Shown here in pieces: positions 1 through 5,903 of a DNA stretch of 7,098 nucleotides. This DNA comes from CAVSWN01 sp046728115. Lineage in GTDB: Bacteria; Acidobacteriota; Vicinamibacteria; Vicinamibacterales; CAVVIG01. The stretch is taken from positions 1 through 7,098 of the forward strand of contig JBKPDW010000287.1 in assembly GCA_046728115.1 (NCBI GenBank). Direction: 5' to 3'. Every line of letters starts with the position of its first letter. The stretch's first letter is position 1. The notes beneath the pieces were generated by a model. The model searched no databases. It was given only the letters and a program-made list of their open reading frames with translations, and was not told where the DNA came from. The position numbers were made by a program, and so were the translations under genes.

Positions 1-803
1 CGAGTGAGGTCAGCCTGCACCCGGCCCGGCCACGTGCCTTGCCAGGAGGCCTCCCAGGTGGCCCTGCCGATGCCGCCGGCCGGCGACAACGTCAGGCGCT
101 GAATGTAGATCAGGTTGTAGGCGAGCCAGGGCGTCAACACGATCGCGAAGGCCACGAGCATCCAGCCCCATGGAAGGACGGTTCGCCATTGGCGCTGCGC
201 AAGAGCGGCGAGCGTGACTGCGCCGACGATCGCGATTGGAAACATCGCAAACGACGGCCGTGTCAACGTTGCGAGACCGATGAACACGCCGGTAAGCATG
301 AAGTCACAGCTACGTCGATCCTGGACCGCGCGCACAGCGGTCCACATTGCGAGCGTCACGAAGAACGTGCACAGGACCTCGGTCAGCACGAGCGCGCCGT
401 AGTACGGGATTGGGGAAAAGAGCGCGGTGAACCCGGCCGCGGCCAGCGCCACGCGCGAAGTCGCCAACCGGGCGGTCATCGCGTACACCGCGAGCACGAT
501 GAGCACGAACAGCAGAGCCTGGGCGGCGGCAACCGCGGCATGGCTCTCGCCAGCAATGCGATAGGTCAGCGCGACGAACATCGGGTATGCGGGCGTGCGG
601 ATCGTTTCGGGCACGAACGGCTGCGCATCAGGGTTTCTCGTGAATTTGCCCGTCGTCGCGAGAATGTGGCCGAGACGCTGATAGCCGACCTGATCGTCCC
701 AGGCGGCATCCCAGTCGGGACGCTGGTAGACCGTGAAGCACGCCGCGTGCGCGAGCGCCACGAACGCGATCACCATCAGCATGCCGGTCGGACGTTTGTC
801 CAT
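1..803 (-). CDS. GT-C membrane glycosyltransferase, ArnT/PMT (GT39/GT83) type, C-terminal part missing
   Basis: I translated this minus-strand frame by hand from the ATG at 803-801. It stays open for 267 codons to the left edge, so the C-terminus lies outside the window. The protein opens with a membrane span (about residues 8-26). An extracytoplasmic loop follows, with an acidic pair D36-D37 and Y41 in the place where ArnT/PMT enzymes carry their catalytic Asp. Next come RTPAYP (69-74), several hydrophobic spans (about 93-110, 117-133, 139-157, 168-200, 210-227), LTE (140-142), TLTRPS (179-184) and TPWLAYN (224-230), all typical of PMT_2-like proteins. Such enzymes move a sugar from a polyprenyl-phosphate donor to an acceptor on the outer face of the inner membrane; the substrate cannot be read here. 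The start lies 11 bases after the GT4 gene stop and has AAAGGA just upstream. An alternative ATG is at 782-780. The assignment to the GT-C fold is firm; the exact subfamily is inferred. Confidence 0.85.
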   Translation of the reverse strand, partial: MDKRPTGMLMVIAFVALAHAACFTVYQRPDWDAAWDDQVGYQRLGHILATTGKFTRNPDAQPFVPETIRTPAYPMFVALTYRIAGESHAAVAAAQALLFVLIVLAVYAMTARLATSRVALAAAGFTALFSPIPYYGALVLTEVLCTFFVTLAMWTAVRAVQDRRSCDFMLTGVFIGLATLTRPSFAMFPIAIVGAVTLAALAQRQWRTVLPWGWMLVAFAIVLTPWLAYNLIYIQRLTLSPAGGIGRATWEASWQGTWPGRVQADLT

Positions 804-806
804 TCG

Positions 807-812
807 TCCTTT
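807..812 (-). promoter_or_regulatory. Ribosome binding site of the GT-C gene
   Basis: AAAGGA on the minus strand lies in the 11-base gap between the GT4 stop codon and the ATG at 803. The spacing of 3 bases is short. It is the only purine-rich Shine-Dalgarno-like element near this start, and it supports the first ATG over the one at 782. Confidence 0.5.
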
Positions 813-814
813 CG

Positions 815-1978
815 TCAGCTCAACAACCCGTGATAGACGGACACGATATCCGACATCAGACGATCGAATCCGTATCGTGCCATCACCGACGCGCGACGCG
901 CCGCAATTCTTTCGGGCGTCCGCTCCGCCGGCGACAGCAGCCGCACCACATGCGTCGCCAAAGCCGTCACGTCGTTGTCTGGTGCGATCGCGCCGAGAAT
1001 CATATCGTTCACCACGTCGCTGACGCCGCCAACGTCCGTGCTCACGACGGGAATTCCAGCTGCCAAAGCCTCGATCACCGCGACCGGCGTGCCCTCGTTG
1101 CGCGACGTGAGCACGCACACGTCGGTCGCGCCGTAAATGGCCGTCAGATCCTTGCGCCAGCCGAGAAAGCGGACGTGGCGCTCGAGCCCCAGCCGTCGCG
1201 TCAGCGCTTCGAGCTCGGCACGACGATCGCCGTCGCCGACAATGGCGAAGAGCGTGGAAGATTGCAGGGCGTGAACCTGTTGTGCGACGCGAAGGAACAG
1301 CTCGTGCTGCTTGATCGCGGTCAGGCGTCCGACGATCGTCACGATAGGCGCGGCCGCGTCGAGTCCGAGCGATGCTCGCGCTCGGTGACGGTCCGCGTCG
1401 TCGATACGCGCAAGCGGGGCGAGGTCGAATCCCAGCGGCACGACGGCCCACTGGTCGGCACGCCCAATCCGGTAACGATCTCTCAGATCGGCGGCAACGC
1501 GCGGCGAGATGGCGATCAGGCGATCCGTCGACCGCGCGAGCAGACGTTCGATCGTGATGAACACGCCGGCGTACCGGAAATACCCTTCGAGACTGTGCCC
1601 GTGATAAGTGTGAACGGTTCGTGCCTTTGCTTGCGTCCATCGGTTGTAGGCGAGCGCCGCAACGCGGCCCACCGAACCTGCTTTCGCCGTGTGCGTGTGA
1701 ACGATGTGCGGTTTGAAGGCCTTCAGGTGCCGGAGGATGACATGCACGGCACGCGCGTCTGCCAGCGGGGCCACCGATCGGCCAAGCGATGGGACGTACA
1801 ACGACTCAACCTGTCGGCCCTTCAGCAGATAGCTCATGTCGCCTTCGCCGTCCGCGAGGCGGCCATGGATCAGCAGAGTGTCGAATCCGCGGTCGCGCAG
1901 GCGATCCGAGAGCGTTGCCGCTTGAATCGCCGGGCCGCCGATGTTGAGACGCGTGATGATGCGCGCGATGCGTACCAT
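815..1978 (-). CDS. GT4-family glycosyltransferase (GT-B fold)
   Basis: This 387-residue protein is a retaining glycosyltransferase of family 4. It should transfer a sugar from a nucleotide-sugar to a growing lipid-linked glycan at the cytoplasmic face of the membrane. It starts MVRIARIITRLNIGGPA, the usual N-terminal beta strand and glycine loop of the acceptor domain. HTHTAKAG (94-101) and HTYHGHSLEGYF (123-134) follow, both common in capsule and O-antigen GT4 enzymes. The donor domain begins near VGRLTAIK (216-223) and has VGDG (247-250), the FLGW turn (271-274) and the E-x7-E pair at E295 and E303 that holds the donor sugar phosphates. The frame is open 24 codons further upstream (to 2050), but those residues are arginine-rich and precede the family's normal start, so I chose the ATG at 1978-1976. 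There is no strong Shine-Dalgarno; AGAGA lies 5 bases upstream. It is probably co-transcribed with the GT-C gene that follows. Sugar specificity cannot be read from the sequence. Confidence 0.93.
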   Translation of the reverse strand: MVRIARIITRLNIGGPAIQAATLSDRLRDRGFDTLLIHGRLADGEGDMSYLLKGRQVESLYVPSLGRSVAPLADARAVHVILRHLKAFKPHIVHTHTAKAGSVGRVAALAYNRWTQAKARTVHTYHGHSLEGYFRYAGVFITIERLLARSTDRLIAISPRVAADLRDRYRIGRADQWAVVPLGFDLAPLARIDDADRHRARASLGLDAAAPIVTIVGRLTAIKQHELFLRVAQQVHALQSSTLFAIVGDGDRRAELEALTRRLGLERHVRFLGWRKDLTAIYGATDVCVLTSRNEGTPVAVIEALAAGIPVVSTDVGGVSDVVNDMILGAIAPDNDVTALATHVVRLLSPAERTPERIAARRASVMARYGFDRLMSDIVSVYHGLLS

Positions 1979-2121
1979 GCGCGTCTCTATACTAGTCGGG
2001 CGTCCACGACGGATCAGTACGGGCCTCGTGGAAAACGCAAAGGCCGCCACGACCGCCAGCTATGAATTGGCGGCGAAACAGTAGCAATCCCGCGGATACA
2101 GGGCACGAGTCGAGCGATCGT
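1979..2121. promoter_or_regulatory. Divergent intergenic region with promoter-like and operator-like sequence
   Basis: This gap separates the minus-strand glycosyltransferase operon from the plus-strand hydrolase gene, so promoters for both probably lie here. TATACT at 1988-1993 resembles a plus-strand -10 box. The overlapping bases read TAGTAT on the minus strand (1994-1989). I found no good -35 box for either. CCGCCA occurs at 2044-2049 and 2053-2058 (9-base step) and inverted as TGGCGG at 2068-2073. The second and third copies can pair as a 6-bp hairpin around the ATG at 2062. These could be regulator half-sites. All of this is pattern reading only. Confidence 0.25.
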
Positions 2122-3195
2122 ATGACGCGCCGGAAGCGACTCCTCTTTGCGCTGGTCGCGATCGTGCTCGCTGTCGCGACGCCGCTTGCGGTGACACTCT
2201 GCGCCGACATCTATCTGCATCACCGGGTCGAACGGCGCGCCGGCGTGAATATCTGGGGCTATCGAGGACCCAAGGTTCCCGCCAGACGATCCGGCGAACA
2301 TCGCATGGCTGTGCTCGGCGGCAGCACCGTGTTCGGGTACGGAGTCGAGTGGAACGAAACCATTCCGTTTCTGCTCCAAAACGATCTCAGACCGTTGTCG
2401 CGCGGCGGGGCTCCCGTGTCGGTCATCAATCTCGGGATCGTCGGTCACGGCGCGTACTCGTTTCGATGGACGCTCGAAGACTATCTGGGTCTCGACTTCG
2501 ACACGGTCGTGCTGTACGAGGGTTACAACGACATGGGCGAGGTGCTGAATCTCAACGCAAGCCATCGTGATTCGCCGGTGTTCCGCCTGACCGGTTACTA
2601 CCCGGTTCTTCCGGTGGCGCTGCACGAAAAGGCGATGGCGTTGAGGTATGGCGGCGATGTCGATGCGTTCTACCGCGGCGACAAGACGGTCTTTCGTCCG
2701 AATCTGGCCGCCCGGACGACGGCGGGAGCCCTCGATGCCGCGGCTGCCGTCGGCCGGACGCTCGACGCCCAGCTCGGTCGTCTGGCGTCCGCGCCTGTGG
2801 TGCAGGCCACAGGCGGTCTCCATGTATCGGACACTGAATGTATCACGCGCTGGAAGCACTACTGCGGGGCCGTGTACGATGCCGTGACGTTTGCGCTCGC
2901 GCACCGAAAGAAGGTACTGGTCGTGACGCAGCCGTACGTTCCAGGTGACCATCGCGAGCAGCAGGCGGAGCTTCGCATGATGTTGCGGGCGACCTTTGCC
3001 GGTAATCCCAACCTGGCGTACGTGAATCTTGGCGATGCGATCGACGTAATGGACGGCAGGCTCTCGTTCGACCACATGCATCTCACCGTGGAGGGCAACC
3101 GGATCGTTGCGAGGTACCTTGTGGCGCCGGTGGCGGCGCTCATGCCTGACGCCTTCAATAGTCCGACCGAGGCCGGCCGTCGCGGAACCGAATGA
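2122..3195 (+). CDS. Membrane-anchored SGNH/GDSL-type hydrolase (SxtL-like position)
   Basis: This protein has 357 residues from the chosen start. It begins MTRRKR and then a hydrophobic span (about 7-31), a signal-anchor that would place the rest outside the cytoplasm. The SGNH blocks appear in order: GGSTVFGYG (66-74) with nucleophile S68, INLGIVGHG (102-110) with the oxyanion glycine, YEGYNDMG (132-139) with GxND (N136), and FDHMHLTVEGN (316-326) with D317 and H320 completing the triad. SGNH proteins are esterases, acyltransferases or deacylases, and many modify O-acyl groups on polysaccharides; which reaction this one performs is unknown. Two cysteines (240 and 248) lie in the extracytoplasmic part. 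The frame is open to an ATG at 2062, giving 377 residues, but that ATG sits in a possible hairpin and would put 20 polar residues before the anchor, so 2122 is preferred. Neither start has a strong Shine-Dalgarno. The stop overlaps the next start (ATGA), so translation is probably coupled. Confidence 0.85.
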   Translation: MTRRKRLLFALVAIVLAVATPLAVTLCADIYLHHRVERRAGVNIWGYRGPKVPARRSGEHRMAVLGGSTVFGYGVEWNETIPFLLQNDLRPLSRGGAPVSVINLGIVGHGAYSFRWTLEDYLGLDFDTVVLYEGYNDMGEVLNLNASHRDSPVFRLTGYYPVLPVALHEKAMALRYGGDVDAFYRGDKTVFRPNLAARTTAGALDAAAAVGRTLDAQLGRLASAPVVQATGGLHVSDTECITRWKHYCGAVYDAVTFALAHRKKVLVVTQPYVPGDHREQQAELRMMLRATFAGNPNLAYVNLGDAIDVMDGRLSFDHMHLTVEGNRIVARYLVAPVAALMPDAFNSPTEAGRRGTE

Positions 3196-3650
3196 TGCCA
3201 GACACGTCCATCAGGAAGGAGCCCAGCCCGCATCGGTGGCGTGCACTGGGCACCCGGTATGTCCCGCCGCCCATCGCGCCGAGCCATCGTTCGTTTGGTT
3301 TGACGGTAGGGACGGTGTTGCTGCTGTTTGCCGCGTTCACCACGTGGCGCGGACACATCACGCGCGGCGAAGCGCTCGCCGCCGTTGGGACCGTGCTCAT
3401 AATGGCCGCGCTGGTGGCGCCAAAGTGGCTCGCCGCGCCCGCGGCCGCCTGGTCGAAAGTCGGACACGCGCTTGGCTGGTTCAACTCACGCGTGCTCCTG
3501 ACGGTGATGTTCGCCCTGGTGTTGTGGCCCGTCGGCGCGATCAGCCGCCTGTTTGGGAACGACCCGCTCGAACGTCGCGGTCGCACGTCGATGTGGACCC
3601 CGTATCCGACCCGTTTGCGCGATCCGAAACATTTCGAGCGTCAGTTCTGA
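3192..3650 (+). CDS. SxtJ-family small membrane protein
   Basis: This 152-residue protein has a basic, proline-rich N-terminus (1-34). Three hydrophobic segments follow (about 36-50, 61-80 and 98-119), then a polar tail containing GNDPLERRG (122-130). The block GWFNSRVLLTVMFALV (95-110) followed by WPVGAISRLFGNDPL (112-126) matches my memory of the SxtJ family. That family is named after the saxitoxin cluster gene and is usually found beside O-carbamoyltransferases; its function is not known. The start overlaps the hydrolase stop by four bases (ATGA). A second ATG directly follows at 3195, and either could be used. There is a clear link to the next two genes: a small single-span protein and the carbamoyltransferase. 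A role as a membrane partner or anchor for the soluble carbamoyltransferase is an inference from context. No catalytic residues are recognisable. Confidence 0.85.
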   Translation: MMPDTSIRKEPSPHRWRALGTRYVPPPIAPSHRSFGLTVGTVLLLFAAFTTWRGHITRGEALAAVGTVLIMAALVAPKWLAAPAAAWSKVGHALGWFNSRVLLTVMFALVLWPVGAISRLFGNDPLERRGRTSMWTPYPTRLRDPKHFERQF

Positions 3651-3654
3651 TGAC

Positions 3655-3661
3655 AGAGGAG
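3655..3661 (+). promoter_or_regulatory. Strong ribosome binding site of the 52-residue protein
   Basis: AGAGGAG lies 9 bases before the ATG at 3671 and just after the SxtJ-family stop codon. It is the best Shine-Dalgarno match in the window and independently supports the very short downstream gene as real. Confidence 0.75.
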
Positions 3662-3670
3662 TAGCCAGGC

Positions 3671-3829
3671 ATGTCGAAGTTGAGTATCGTCGGCGAATTC
3701 GTGCAGTTTCTCAAGACCGAGAAGAAGTACTGGCTGACGCCGATCATCGTGGTGTTCGTTCTCCTGGGCCTGTTGATCGTCTTCTCGCAGTCGAGCGCCG
3801 TCGCTCCGTTCATTTACACGCTCTTCTAA
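3671..3829 (+). CDS. DUF5989-type 52-residue single-span membrane protein (SxtK-like)
   Basis: The short reading frame runs from ATG 3671 to TAA 3827-3829 and encodes 52 residues. It begins MSKLSIVGEFVQFLKTEKKY, a short amphipathic segment with lysines. One strongly hydrophobic span follows (about 22-39), and it ends SSAVAPFIYTLF. This layout, including the GEF-QFL start and the APFIYTLF end, fits the DUF5989 family as I remember it. These are proteins of about 50 residues encoded next to SxtJ-family proteins and carbamoyltransferases. The gene lies 20 bases after the SxtJ-family gene and 37 bases before the carbamoyltransferase. It is likely a membrane subunit or tether, but no function has been shown for the family to my knowledge. 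It is easily missed because of its length; the good Shine-Dalgarno, clear span and conserved context make it convincing. Confidence 0.88.
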   Translation: MSKLSIVGEFVQFLKTEKKYWLTPIIVVFVLLGLLIVFSQSSAVAPFIYTLF

Positions 3830-3830
3830 C

Positions 3831-3858
3831 TAATCCCTAATCCGCAATCCCCACTCCC
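3831..3858 (+). repeat. Four tandem 7-bp units, consensus YAATCCC
   Basis: Units start at 3831, 3838, 3845 and 3852. The first fits the consensus exactly (TAATCCC) and so does the third (CAATCCC). The second ends in G (TAATCCG) and the fourth has C at position 3 (CACTCCC). The array begins one base after the stop codon of the 52-residue gene and ends 8 bases before the carbamoyltransferase ATG, filling almost the whole 37-base gap. It takes the place where a Shine-Dalgarno would be expected. Short heptamer arrays like this are known as intergenic repeats in several bacterial groups; a function here is unknown. Confidence 0.7.
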
Positions 3859-3866
3859 GTTTCAAG

Positions 3867-5765
3867 ATGCGTATCCTCGGCATCTCGGCCTACTACCACG
3901 ATTCGGCGGCCTGTATCGTCTTCGACGATCGGATCGTGGCTGCCGCACAGGAAGAACGGTTCACGCGGAAGAAACACGATGCGTCGTTTCCCTCTAACGC
4001 CGTGGCGTACTGCCTGAAGGAAGCGGGCGTGACGATCGAAGAGATCGACCTCGCCGGCTTCTACGAGAAGCCGCTCGTAAAGTTCGATCGGCTCCTCGAA
4101 TCGTATCTCGTCGTTGCGCCGCGCGGTCTCAAGTCGTACCTCATGGCGATGCCGCAATGGCTCGGGAGCAAGCTCTGGCTGGCAGACGGCATCCGCCGCG
4201 AGCTGGGTCGCGAGAACCTGCGCGTCATGTTCGGGGACCATCACGAATCCCATGCGGCGTCGGCGTTCTACCCTTCGCCGTTCGAAGAGGCCGCGATCCT
4301 CACGATGGATGGCGTGGGCGAGTGGGCGACTTCGTCCATCGGGGTCGGCCGCGGGTCGTCGATGGAGATGCTGCAGCAGCAGCGGTTTCCGCACTCGGTC
4401 GGCCTGCTGTATTCGGCGTTCACGTATTTCACCGGCTTCAAGGTCAACTCCGGTGAATACAAAGTGATGGGCCTCGCGCCGTACGGCGAACCGCGCTACG
4501 TTTCGACCATTCGCGATCGCATCGTCGAGATCCACGACGACGGCAGCATTCACCTCGATCTCGATTACTTCGAGTTCGTGCACGGACTGACGATGACGGG
4601 CGAAGCCTTCGAGCGCGCGTTCGACGGTCCGGCGCGGAAACCCGAGACGCCGTTGACTCAACGCGAGCTGGATCTTGCGCGGTCGATCCAGGACGTCACC
4701 GAAGAAATCATGCTGCGAATGGCACGAATGGCGCACCGGCTGACCGGTTCGAAGAACCTGTGCATGGCCGGCGGGGTCGCGCTCAACTGCGTTGGCAACG
4801 GGCGGATCCAGCGCGAAGGGCCGTTCGAGGAACTCTGGATTCAACCCGCAGCCGGCGATGCCGGCGGTGCGGTCGGCGTCGCCTTGTCGCTCGCCCATCG
4901 TCAAGCCGGTGTGCCGCGAGTGAGCGCGCAACGAGCCGGTCTCTGGGAACCACGCGTCGCGACTGGAGCGGCTCAATCCGAGCGCTGCGAACGATCGAAG
5001 GTACGGCGCTATGCCGACGCGATGCACGGTTCGTTTCTAGGCCCGTCGTTCAGCGACGACGAGATTGAGGAATGGCTGCAGCAATCGGAATACATCGGCG
5101 AGCGCGTTCCGCGCGAGAGGCTCGCCCACCGCGTGGCCGAGCTGCTCGCCCACGAGCAGGTCATCGGACTTGTCCAGGGGCGAATGGAATTCGGGCCCCG
5201 CGCCCTGGGCGGCCGCTCGATCATCGGCGATGCGAGGTCGCCGAAGATGCAGTCGGTGATGAACCTGAAAATCAAGTTTCGCGAGTCGTTTCGACCGTTC
5301 GCGCCGGCCGTGTTGCGCGAACATGTGTCCGACTGGTTCGAGCTGGATTCCGACAGCCCGTACATGCTGCTGGTGGCCGACGTGGTCAAGGCGCGCCGGA
5401 TCGAGATGACTCCGGAAGAACAGGCGTTGTGGGGAATCGAGAAACTGAACGTGCCGCGCTCGGCCATTCCCGCGGTGACGCACGTGGATTATTCCGCACG
5501 GGTGCAGACCGTGCGGCGCGATACCAACCCGCTCTTCTACGACATCATCGCGGCATTCCACCGCCTGACCGGCTGCCCGGTGATCGTCAACACGTCGTTC
5601 AACGTCCGCGGCGAGCCGATCGTGTGCACGCCTGAGGATGCCTACCGCTGCTTCATGCGGACCGCCATGGACGTGCTCGTTCTCGAGTCCTTCATTCTGA
5701 TGAAGGACAAGCAACCCGCTGCCGAGACCAGCACGGCGTGGCAACAGGAATTCGTGCTCGATTGA
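3867..5765 (+). CDS. O-carbamoyltransferase, NodU/CmcH/TobZ family (SxtI-like)
   Basis: This 632-residue cytoplasmic enzyme should use carbamoyl phosphate and ATP to form carbamoyl-adenylate and then pass the carbamoyl group to a hydroxyl, here probably on a sugar. The N-terminal Kae1-like domain starts with the canonical MRILGISAYYHDSA (1-14). It carries QEERFTRKKHD (28-38), HHESHAASAF (125-134) with metal-ligand-type histidines H125 and H129, TMDGVGEW (146-153), NSGEYKVMGLAPYGEP (194-209), CMAGGVALNC (299-308) and PAAGDAGGAVG (327-337) with D331. The YrdC-like C-terminal domain has GSFLGP (388-393), QGRMEFGPRALGGRSI (437-452), FRPFAPAVL (475-483) and NTSFNVRGEPIVCTPEDA (575-592). Length and motif order are normal, so it should be active. 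One oddity is an arginine-rich inter-domain stretch (about 350-385) longer than I expect for the family. The start is fixed by the conserved N-terminus, although no Shine-Dalgarno precedes it. Carbamoyl acceptors in the family include Nod factors, antibiotics and saxitoxin; a polysaccharide acceptor is inferred from the neighbours. Confidence 0.96.
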   Translation: MRILGISAYYHDSAACIVFDDRIVAAAQEERFTRKKHDASFPSNAVAYCLKEAGVTIEEIDLAGFYEKPLVKFDRLLESYLVVAPRGLKSYLMAMPQWLGSKLWLADGIRRELGRENLRVMFGDHHESHAASAFYPSPFEEAAILTMDGVGEWATSSIGVGRGSSMEMLQQQRFPHSVGLLYSAFTYFTGFKVNSGEYKVMGLAPYGEPRYVSTIRDRIVEIHDDGSIHLDLDYFEFVHGLTMTGEAFERAFDGPARKPETPLTQRELDLARSIQDVTEEIMLRMARMAHRLTGSKNLCMAGGVALNCVGNGRIQREGPFEELWIQPAAGDAGGAVGVALSLAHRQAGVPRVSAQRAGLWEPRVATGAAQSERCERSKVRRYADAMHGSFLGPSFSDDEIEEWLQQSEYIGERVPRERLAHRVAELLAHEQVIGLVQGRMEFGPRALGGRSIIGDARSPKMQSVMNLKIKFRESFRPFAPAVLREHVSDWFELDSDSPYMLLVADVVKARRIEMTPEEQALWGIEKLNVPRSAIPAVTHVDYSARVQTVRRDTNPLFYDIIAAFHRLTGCPVIVNTSFNVRGEPIVCTPEDAYRCFMRTAMDVLVLESFILMKDKQPAAETSTAWQQEFVLD

Positions 5766-5772
5766 AATCCTG

Positions 5773-5844
5773 GAACCGCAGCGATCGCAGAGATGCCGGA
5801 GATCGTCGACATCGCAGAGATCGCAGAAACAAAGAAATCGCAGA
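5773..5844 (+). repeat. Degenerate 9-bp tandem repeat, consensus AGATCGCAG
   Basis: Six 9-base units start at 5773, 5782, 5791, 5800, 5809 and 5818, each matching AGATCGCAG with up to four changes. An unlike 9-base unit follows at 5827, then one more TCGCAGA copy at 5838, shifted by a base. ATCGCAGAGAT occurs exactly at both 5784-5794 and 5811-5821. The array lies in the 138-base gap between the carbamoyltransferase stop and the permease start. I recall CTCTGCGATCTCTGCGGTT-like intergenic strings from many environmental bacterial genomes; this looks like a member of that class. Function is unknown. Confidence 0.7.
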
Positions 5845-5903
5845 TCTCGCGGCGACTCGGAGAGCGCTGACTTTCGCGAGCCCGACATTGGGCTGATTCG
5901 ATC

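Noticed and set aside
39..833. Long plus-strand frame of 264 codons
   Set aside because: Rich in R, H and E with no domain pattern. It is antisense to the GT-C gene, whose minus-strand translation has clear membrane spans and family motifs.
830..2065. Plus-strand frame of 411 codons opposite the GT4 gene
   Set aside because: Arginine- and histidine-rich shadow of a strongly conserved glycosyltransferase; no motifs of its own.
2014..3081. Minus-strand frame of 355 codons opposite the hydrolase
   Set aside because: Composition typical of an antisense shadow in GC-rich DNA, while the plus strand has all SGNH blocks in order.
3837..5027. Minus-strand frame of 396 codons opposite the carbamoyltransferase
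   Set aside because: Antisense shadow: low-complexity R/H/E-rich sequence without recognisable domains.
2122..5765. Saxitoxin biosynthesis cluster
   Set aside because: Only families matching the I-J-K-L segment are present. No polyketide synthase, amidinotransferase or oxygenase gene is visible, and the neighbours are glycosyltransferases and a glycan exporter.
5773..5844. CRISPR array
   Set aside because: The units are 9 bases and contiguous with no spacers; no cas genes are nearby.
5846..5893. Terminator or attenuator before the permease gene
   Set aside because: CTCGCG (5846-5851) can pair with CGCGAG (5875-5880) across a 23-base loop, and GCCC with GGGC at 5880-5893. The stems are short, the loop is long and no T-run follows.
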